The position numbers and the translations under genes were made by a program. A stretch of DNA of 64,000 nt. Origin: Raoultibacter timonensis (GTDB lineage: Bacteria; Actinomycetota; Coriobacteriia; Coriobacteriales; Eggerthellaceae). The notes under the pieces are model-generated. The model was not told the origin of the DNA and ran no database searches. It saw nothing but the letters and a program-made list of their open reading frames with translations. Positions 58,358-64,000 of the stretch are shown one piece after another (the first letter of the stretch is position 1; every line of letters starts with the position of its first letter). The stretch lies in contig NZ_LT964679.1 of NCBI RefSeq assembly GCF_900240215.1, forward strand, positions 1,358,685 through 1,422,684. Direction: 5' to 3'.

Positions 58358-60010
58358 ATGGGAGGATTCAACAAAACAGGAGTAACGAGGCGCGACCTGT
58401 TCAAGTTCGGAGGCATCGCAGCCGCAGGCGTCATGGGCGCAAGCGCGCTTTCCGCCTGCAGCCCGAACGAGAGCACCGCCACGGCCGGCACCGCAGCCGC
58501 AGCAAACGAAGGCACGACGACCGCGGCAGGCCACACGAGGACCGGTCTTCCGAGCTTTCTGCAAGCGCCCGAGCCCATCACCGACATCGCCGAGACCAAA
58601 GAGTTCGACGTCGTGGTGGTAGGCGCTGGAGCAGCCGGCGTGCCGGCCGCCCTCTCGGCAGCCGAAGCGGGTGCCAAAGTCGCGCTCATCCAAAAGGAAG
58701 CGACCGCCATATCGCAGGGCAACACCGGCTCGGGCATCGATCTGACCAAGAGCGATCCGGCCGATGTACAGAACCTCGTATCGGTGCTCATCGAAGAGGG
58801 CCAGCACCGCACCAAGCGCGAGCTTCTGGAACTGTGGGCGCAGCACGGCGGCGAGGCGGTCAAGTGGGTCATCGAGCGCTCGGCTGAGAGCGGCGGGCCC
58901 ATCATCGACCAGGGCAGCCAGCAGCAGGCGGCAACCATCGCCAAAAACGGCTGGACCATGGAATTCGTCACCTCCTTCGCAGGGCCCAAGCCCCTCACCG
59001 CCGGCGACGCCATGCGCGCACTTGCCGAAACCGCCGAAAAGGAGGGCGTAGAGATCTTCTATTCGACCCCGGCCGAGCAGCTCGTCAAGGATGGCGACGC
59101 GGTCACGGGCGTTATCGCGAAGGGTTCGAACGGCTACATCCAGTTCAACGCGAGCAAGGGCGTCATCATCGCCACGGGCGATTACCAAAACGACGAGGAG
59201 ATGAGCTCGTACTACCTGCCCGACCTCGCGAACTTCACGCGCAAGCAGATGAACAAGACCGGCGACGGCCACAAGATGGTCATCTGGGCAGGCGGCGCCA
59301 TGGAACCCATCAACCACACCAAAATGCTCCACGATTTCGATGCGGGCCCGGCATCCATGTGCGACATGCCCTTCCTCGCCGTGAAGAACAACGGCGCCCG
59401 CTTCGTAAACGAGGTCGTCGAGATGTCGCTTCTCAACAACTACCTGCGCAGCGCCGAGGACCAGGGCTGGTACTCGCAGGTATTCGACGCCAACTACATG
59501 GAGCAGGCAGCCGACTGGCCGGGCAAGCTCTACTCCCCTGAAGAGCTCGCTCTCTACATGCCCGAAGAGGACGCGGACCGCGACGGCGTGTTCAAGGACC
59601 TCATCCGCACGTTCAAAGCCGACACGCTCGAGGAGCTCGCCGAAAAGCTCGAGATCACCGATACCGCGGCGTTCGTCGCCACCGTCGAGCGCTACAACGA
59701 GCTCGTCGCCTCAGGCGCCGACGAGGACTTCGGCAAGCCGTCGCAGTACCTGAAACCCATCGACACGCCCCCGTACTACGGCATCCACCGCTGGCTGCGC
59801 GTTTCGGCCCTCTGCTCGGGCGTGCAGGTCGACGAGAACCACCAGTGCCTGAACACCGAGGGTTCGCCGATCACGGGGCTCTACGCCATCGGGAACTGCT
59901 CGGGCGAGTTCTACGGCGGCGTCGACTACCCGATGACCATTCCCGGCCTCTCGCTCGGACGCTGCTATACCGAGGGCTACCTCGTCGGCAGGACGGTCGG
60001 CGCGCTCTAA
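58358..60010 (+). CDS. Tat-exported FAD-dependent reductase (fumarate reductase/flavocytochrome c family)
   Basis: 550 residues. The N-terminal TRRDLFKFGG is a twin-arginine motif, followed by a hydrophobic stretch and lipobox LSAC (Cys34), so it is a Tat lipoprotein. The FAD loop VVVVGAGAAGVPAALSAAEA starts at about 85. The C-terminal GLYAIGNCSGEFYGG and PMTIPGLSLGR close the FAD site. No haem CxxCH is present, so electrons must come from a separate partner. Such reductases use enoates, steroids or other organic acceptors in anaerobic respiration. GAGGAGGAG precedes the ATG. The divergent LuxR gene probably senses its substrate. Substrate unknown. Confidence 0.88.
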   Translation: MGGFNKTGVTRRDLFKFGGIAAAGVMGASALSACSPNESTATAGTAAAANEGTTTAAGHTRTGLPSFLQAPEPITDIAETKEFDVVVVGAGAAGVPAALSAAEAGAKVALIQKEATAISQGNTGSGIDLTKSDPADVQNLVSVLIEEGQHRTKRELLELWAQHGGEAVKWVIERSAESGGPIIDQGSQQQAATIAKNGWTMEFVTSFAGPKPLTAGDAMRALAETAEKEGVEIFYSTPAEQLVKDGDAVTGVIAKGSNGYIQFNASKGVIIATGDYQNDEEMSSYYLPDLANFTRKQMNKTGDGHKMVIWAGGAMEPINHTKMLHDFDAGPASMCDMPFLAVKNNGARFVNEVVEMSLLNNYLRSAEDQGWYSQVFDANYMEQAADWPGKLYSPEELALYMPEEDADRDGVFKDLIRTFKADTLEELAEKLEITDTAAFVATVERYNELVASGADEDFGKPSQYLKPIDTPPYYGIHRWLRVSALCSGVQVDENHQCLNTEGSPITGLYAIGNCSGEFYGGVDYPMTIPGLSLGRCYTEGYLVGRTVGAL

Positions 60011-60119
60011 GCCTATCCGATACCACCACCCCGTCGGGCACCTGCTTTTCCGGCTCCCGAACCATACGGCCGCAGCTTCGCTTTCCCCTCCCTCAGTGCG
60101 AAGTTGCGGCCATCTCTGC

Positions 60120-60125
60120 TATGAT
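60120..60125 (+). promoter_or_regulatory. Extended -10 (TGC-TATGAT) giving a leaderless start
   Basis: TATGAT ends 7 nt before ATG 60133 and is preceded by TGC. The in-frame ATG at 60121 lies inside the box and cannot be in the transcript. Confidence 0.55.
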
Positions 60126-60132
60126 AGGCTCC

Positions 60133-61524
60133 ATGGAAAACGACGCGAACACCCCTCAAAGATCCGATCCGGGCACCGCTTTGGCGGAAGTCGAGCCATC
60201 GGAGCAGCTGACCGCCCACGCGGCAGCCGATCTCCCCGAACAGGACAGCGTCCCGGAAGCACCTCCGCTGCACCCCACCGTCATCGTCATGCACGCCTCG
60301 GTCGGCTCAGGCCACCGCAGTGCCGCCAATGCAACGGCGCAGGCACTCGAGATACTGCGCGATACCGACGACCCCGAGCTGCTCCAAGGCCTCACCGTGC
60401 CCGAGGATCTCGAAATCGAAGTGCTCGATATCCTCGAATTCGGGCGGCACGTCTTCGACGGCGACCATGCGGCGAGCCTGTTCACCGGCGCGACGCGCCC
60501 CCTGTACGATCTTACGTGGCGCTACACGCTCACCGGACGGCTCCTCTGGGGGGGAGGAACCATCTGGTCGCACGTCAACTTCCCCAAATTCACCGATCAC
60601 ATACGCGAAAAGCAACCTCTCGCCATCATCTGCACGCACATCACGGCAGCCAACGTGGCCGTGGGTGCCCGCATGATCACCGGCCAGCGCTACCCTATCC
60701 TCTGCGTGCCGACCGATTACGAGACCGAAGGGCTGTGGCCCCATAAGACGACCGACCTGTTCTGCGTCGCCACCGAATCGATGGCCGAAACGCTTCGCCC
60801 GCGCAAAGTGCCCGACGAGAACATCCTCATCACCGGCATTCCGACCCGCGACGATTTTCGCAAGACCTACGACAAGATCGAGACGCGCAAGAAACTCGGC
60901 CTCCCCGAGGATAAGATGGTCGTGCTCGCCCTTGCCGGAGCCTACCTGCCGCGCCCGTACGTGCACTTCAGAGACACGCTCGATAAAGTACTCCCCTACC
61001 TGCACACCTATCCGAACATGCACTTCGTGTTCATCGCGGGAAGCGACAAGCATTACGCAGAGCACATGCGCCAGCAATGCCTTGAACTCGGCCTCGAGAA
61101 CACCACCGTGCTCGGCTACGTCGACGGCATGGCGGCGCTCATGGCGGCAAGCGATCTGGTGATCTGCAAATCAGGGGGGCTCACGGTGACCGAATGCCTG
61201 TGCGCCCAGGTGCCGATGATCCTGCTCGGCCGCGCATACGGCCAGGAGAAGGCCAATGTGCAGATGCTCACAGCCGTCGGAGCAGCCATGCACGTGACCA
61301 CGGCGCGCGAGCTGCTGGAAAGCCTGCGCCACATCGCCCGGTACCCGCAAAGCACTCAGGCCATGCTCATCAACGGCGGTATCATACGCCGCCCCGAAGC
61401 GGCACTCGACATCGCACGCGCAGCGTTTCGCCTGGTGGAGAAAACGAAGGCAGGCGATCTTGCCGAGCACCGCAAACGGCTGCTCTGGCTCTACTGGGGC
61501 AAGAAGCCGGCGCACATCAGATAG
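60133..61524 (+). CDS. MGDG synthase/UgtP-like processive glycolipid glycosyltransferase
   Basis: 463 residues. After an acidic ~50-residue N-terminus comes the MGDG-synthase motif VIVMHASVGSGHRSAANATA. The second half is a MurG/GT28-type donor domain (ILITGIPTRDDF, LALAGAYLP, LGYVDGMAALMAASDLVICK, SGGLTVTECLCAQVPMILL). It would move glucose or galactose from a UDP-sugar to diacylglycerol on the inner membrane face, making glycolipids that can anchor lipoteichoic-type polymers. It is shown as a single gene after the reductase. Start ATG 60133 follows the -10 box. Sugar and acceptor not certain. Confidence 0.85.
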   Translation: MENDANTPQRSDPGTALAEVEPSEQLTAHAAADLPEQDSVPEAPPLHPTVIVMHASVGSGHRSAANATAQALEILRDTDDPELLQGLTVPEDLEIEVLDILEFGRHVFDGDHAASLFTGATRPLYDLTWRYTLTGRLLWGGGTIWSHVNFPKFTDHIREKQPLAIICTHITAANVAVGARMITGQRYPILCVPTDYETEGLWPHKTTDLFCVATESMAETLRPRKVPDENILITGIPTRDDFRKTYDKIETRKKLGLPEDKMVVLALAGAYLPRPYVHFRDTLDKVLPYLHTYPNMHFVFIAGSDKHYAEHMRQQCLELGLENTTVLGYVDGMAALMAASDLVICKSGGLTVTECLCAQVPMILLGRAYGQEKANVQMLTAVGAAMHVTTARELLESLRHIARYPQSTQAMLINGGIIRRPEAALDIARAAFRLVEKTKAGDLAEHRKRLLWLYWGKKPAHIR

Positions 61525-61541
61525 CGGGCCCTGCCGCCCAT

Positions 61542-61656
61542 GCGCTGCGCCGCCCGCGGTGCAGCGCAGCCGTCCTTCGTCTTGAAGCCGCGAGGCGAAG
61601 GACAAGGCCCGTTCGGCAGAGATCGGCATGCGCCGAAGCTGCACGCCGATCTCTGC
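61542..61656. other. Three consecutive stem-loops between glycosyltransferase and helicase genes
   Basis: Stem 1: GCGCTGC (61542-61548) with GCAGCGC (61561-61567). Stem 2: GTCCTTCG (61572-61579) with CGAAGGAC (61596-61603). Stem 3: GCAGAGATCGGC (61616-61627) with GCCGATCTCTGC (61645-61656), perfect over 12 bp. Stem 3 is followed by TCCTTTG, so part of this may terminate the upstream gene. The promoter of the helicase gene comes after it. Confidence 0.6.
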
Positions 61657-61681
61657 TCCTTTGATGACCTTCAAGAAACCC

Positions 61682-61711
61682 TTGCCCTCATCGGCTTCGA
61701 TGCGCGATAAT
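61682..61711 (+). promoter_or_regulatory. Possible helicase promoter
   Basis: TTGCCC (61682-61687) and GATAAT (61706-61711) are 18 bp apart. This would give a leader of about 100 nt before ATG 61822, long enough for cold- or self-regulation, as known for some DEAD-box helicase genes. Confidence 0.4.
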
Positions 61712-61821
61712 GGATCGGTGCGTCCGCGTGGCGCGCACCGTCGGTACCTGAGACGGACACCCTGTACGACAGACGCCCGGCAAAACCCGTGGCGCACACT
61801 ACTTATAGATTTCCGGAGATC

Positions 61822-63342
61822 ATGACTACACCATTCAACGAACTCGGTCTGTCCGAGAAGACACTCGCCGCCGTCGAGCGGCTCGGCTATTCCGAACCCA
61901 CCCCCGTGCAAGCGCAGGCCATTCCGCTTGTACTCGAAGGCCGTGACATCATCGCTGCCGCAAAAACCGGTACCGGCAAAACCGCTGCGTTCTCCCTGCC
62001 CACCATGGACAGGCTCGGCCGCATCCAGCGCGGTCAAGGGCCGCTCATGCTCGTCGTGAGCCCCACGCGCGAGCTCGCCGACCAGATCGGCGAGGTGTGC
62101 CGAGCCATCGCAACCTCGACCCACCACCGTATTCTCACCGTCGTGGGAGGCCTCTCGCTCGATCCCCAGATCAAGCAGCTCAAGCACGGCGTCGACATCC
62201 TCATCGCAACGCCGGGGCGCCTCATCGACCTCATGGAACGCGAAGCGGTACGCCTGCCGAACGTCGAGGTGCTCATCCTCGACGAAGCCGATCGCATGCT
62301 CGATATGGGATTCTGGCCGCAGATGAAGAAGATCATCGCCGCCTGCCCGAGCAAGCGCCAAACCCTGCTCTTTTCGGCCACCATCGACGACCAGATCACC
62401 AAGAGCGTCGGATCGCTTTTGCACGATCCCGCTTACGTGGAGATCGCACACCGGGGAGAAACAGCCGACACCGTCGATCAGTTCGTCATCCCCGCCACCC
62501 AAACAACGAAAGCCGACCTGCTCAAAGCGGTGCTCGAAGAGAAAGGGTCGAACCGCGTCATCGTGTTCGCCCGCACTCGTTCGCGCGCCGATTCGTGCAC
62601 GAGACGCCTTCGTCGAGCGGGCTACGCCGTAGAGGCGATCCACTCCGATCGCACGCAGGCGCAACGCAAGCGCGCACTCGAGAACTTCAGCAACGGCAAA
62701 ACCAACGTGCTCGTGGCAACCGACGTGCTGGCCCGCGGCATCGACGTGACCGAGGTCGATTACGTCATCAATTACGACCTTCCCAACCAACCCGAAGACT
62801 ACGTGCACCGCATCGGCCGCACCGGTCGCGCGGGCGAGACGGGCTTCGCCGTATCGTTCGTAAGCCCCGAGCAGCAACCGTGGCTCAAAGATATCGAAAA
62901 GCTCATCAAGAAGACCATACCCGAGATGGAGCTCGCGAACTTCGACCCCGCACAGGCCGAAGCCGATGCCGCGGCCCGTGCAACGAGGGCTGCTGGAAGA
63001 CGGGACCCCGAACTCGCCGCCGCTGCCGCCGAATACGCGAAAACGCAAAAGAAGCGGGCGGCGCAAAGCGCTCACGAACCCGCTGCGTCCGATCAGGCGC
63101 GAGCGGGCAAGAACACCCGGAAGAAAACGCGCACGCCGGGGCAGCCGCCCGTTAAGACCAACCAGAAAGCGGTAAAGCCCCAAAAGGCGAAGCCCTCGCA
63201 ACCGAAACCTTCGCAGAAGAAAGCCGCAGGCAAAGCGCAAGCGGGCTCGAAACAGTCTTCTTCGACCCCGAAGAGGTCAGGGTCGGATATGAGGCCGGGC
63301 CGTGCGCATCGCGCCGCCGTCGCCAAACGCAGGAGCAGGTAG
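61822..63342 (+). CDS. DEAD-box RNA helicase
   Basis: 506 residues. The Q-motif region is TPVQAQAI, motif I AAKTGTGKT, Ia PTRELADQ, motif II LDEADRML, motif III FSATI, motif V ARGIDVTEVD and motif VI HRIGRTGRAG. The last ~120 residues form a disordered Lys/Gln/Pro/Ser-rich basic tail (QKAVKPQKAKPSQPKPSQKK), typical of RNA-binding extensions in actinobacterial RhlE-like helicases. It remodels RNA in ribosome assembly or decay. GGAG lies 5 nt before the ATG. Which of RhlE, CsdA or DbpA it matches best cannot be fixed by eye; RhlE-like is most likely. Confidence 0.93.
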   Translation: MTTPFNELGLSEKTLAAVERLGYSEPTPVQAQAIPLVLEGRDIIAAAKTGTGKTAAFSLPTMDRLGRIQRGQGPLMLVVSPTRELADQIGEVCRAIATSTHHRILTVVGGLSLDPQIKQLKHGVDILIATPGRLIDLMEREAVRLPNVEVLILDEADRMLDMGFWPQMKKIIAACPSKRQTLLFSATIDDQITKSVGSLLHDPAYVEIAHRGETADTVDQFVIPATQTTKADLLKAVLEEKGSNRVIVFARTRSRADSCTRRLRRAGYAVEAIHSDRTQAQRKRALENFSNGKTNVLVATDVLARGIDVTEVDYVINYDLPNQPEDYVHRIGRTGRAGETGFAVSFVSPEQQPWLKDIEKLIKKTIPEMELANFDPAQAEADAAARATRAAGRRDPELAAAAAEYAKTQKKRAAQSAHEPAASDQARAGKNTRKKTRTPGQPPVKTNQKAVKPQKAKPSQPKPSQKKAAGKAQAGSKQSSSTPKRSGSDMRPGRAHRAAVAKRRSR

Positions 63343-63800
63343 CCGGCAGGCAGCGGAATGAAACGGTGCGCTCGGCGACCCCGAACGCGCCCGCACCGCC
63401 TAATTGAAACGAACATGCATTGCCCGGGTCCGGAAACGGCAGATCGCCGTCACGGGCCGTGCAAGGCCAAACCGATTCCCATCCGAGCGTCAGAACGATC
63501 CGATCACGCAGAAAAGACGAGTTATTCGTCATCGAAGCCGCGCCGCTTCAGACGCACGGCAAGACCCGCCCTCTCGTGAAATTCGTTTTCCCCGATAGAA
63601 AGCCCGTTGGCAAAACCGCATCGGACCAGCGGCGTGCTTTCGAGTGCTTTCGCGACGAACGGCTTGCTTTTTCTGCCGCGTATGCCGCAATCCGCACACG
63701 CGGCATACGGGCCGAAGCGCCTTTTCGGACAGGCGAAGCAACCACCCTCGATAACCGGTGAAGCGCCCTCGCATGCGCTCGCCCGAAAGCCCGAGCCGCC
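63343..63800. other. 458-bp stretch without a supported gene
   Basis: No reading frame with both a start codon and a ribosome site was found. On the minus strand, a frame ending near 63532 reads like a zinc ribbon (GGCFACPKRRFGPYAACADC) but has no start codon after the in-frame TAA of the next gene. The opposite strand has a 113-codon frame from TTG 63420 that overlaps it. A 10-bp stem CGTATGCCGC/GCGGCATACG lies at 63679-63709 with an 11-nt loop. Confidence 0.5.
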
Positions 63801-64000
63801 TTACTCGAGCGGATCCTTGTTCTGGTTTGCCGCCACGCGGATCAGCCGCCCCAGCAAAAACAGGATCAGAACGAACGCCGCAGCGCCGACGACCGCGAAC
63901 AGCCAGTCGGAACGCAGCAACGCAGCGAGCGTCAAGAAGAGCACGACCGTTGCCAGGACGATGACCGCAAGCGTTCCCACGGCTGCGATGGCCGTGCCTG
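63801..64000 (-). CDS. Membrane protein, C-terminal part only
   Basis: The last ~66 codons of a gene entering from the right edge, ending at TAA (63803-63801). Two membrane spans are visible: AVGTLAVIVLATVVLFLTLAA and LFAVVGAAAFVLILFLLG, with a short RSDW turn between them. A polar tail RLIRVAANQNKDPLE follows. Too little is present to name a family. The codon pattern is consistent with coding sequence in this genome. Confidence 0.7.
   Translation of the reverse strand, partial: GTAIAAVGTLAVIVLATVVLFLTLAALLRSDWLFAVVGAAAFVLILFLLGRLIRVAANQNKDPLE

Overview
The window looks like the chromosome of an anaerobic actinobacterium of the class Coriobacteriia, most likely family Eggerthellaceae. The evidence is the fairly GC-rich coding sequence, a molybdopterin transhydroxylase/catechol-dehydroxylase-type enzyme, a Tat-exported FAD reductase facing a LuxR regulator with a multi-spanning membrane domain, several secreted proteins with cell-wall-binding repeat 2 (CWB2), and a long envelope-glycan locus. 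The family placement is inference from gene content; no rRNA is present to confirm it.

Layout. Positions 1-6719 (minus strand) hold a catabolic operon: MFS transporter, molybdopterin large subunit, 4Fe-4S small subunit, SLC13-type carrier, then the start of a LysR regulator with its own promoter inside a perfect dyad. Positions 6989-40734 form a very large envelope-polysaccharide region. It starts with a plus-strand trio (GT4, aminotransferase, phosphoglycosyl transferase). Next comes a headgroup module: EutH permease, a wHTH-cytidylyltransferase-kinase fusion, a second wHTH-nucleotidyltransferase, a phosphonate/iron-type ABC importer and two LicD transferases. The remainder comprises a Wzx-like flippase, many GT2/GT4 glycosyltransferases, UDP-glucose dehydrogenase, a Wzm/Wzt exporter, a GDP-D-glycero-D-manno-heptose pathway and an RMD/GMD-like reductase. 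Positions 40837-49594 encode three secreted CWB2 proteins (glucosaminidase, amidase, subtilase) around a large DUF6541-like membrane protein. Positions 49727-53972 hold GtrA, a hybrid histidine kinase and a membrane GT2. From 54187 on the content is mixed housekeeping and accessory: an EamA transporter, tRNA-Glu, a zinc-ribbon membrane protein, a LuxR/flavoreductase pair, an MGDG-synthase-like glycosyltransferase, a DEAD-box helicase and a partial membrane protein at the right edge.

How it fits together. The central locus appears to build one or more surface glycans. Sugar nucleotides (GDP-heptose, UDP-glucuronate, an amino sugar) are made, assembled by about ten glycosyltransferases, and exported by two routes (flippase and ABC exporter). 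The glycans may be decorated by LicD enzymes with phosphoethanolamine/phosphocholine and possibly 2-aminoethylphosphonate, whose precursors are imported by EutH and the ABC importer. The neighbouring CWB2 proteins would be natural clients of an anionic wall polymer.

The most interesting signals are these. (1) Two nucleotidyltransferases carry N-terminal winged-helix domains, and a near-identical 13-bp operator lies in the promoters of the fusion gene and of the importer operon. (2) The headgroup pathway pairs EutH with LicC/LicA/LicD functions. (3) Five genes have a -10 hexamer 6-8 nt before the ATG, as expected for leaderless mRNAs. (4) A pair of GT2 genes has been duplicated in tandem. (5) A 434-bp block is about 96% identical between two CWB2 genes.
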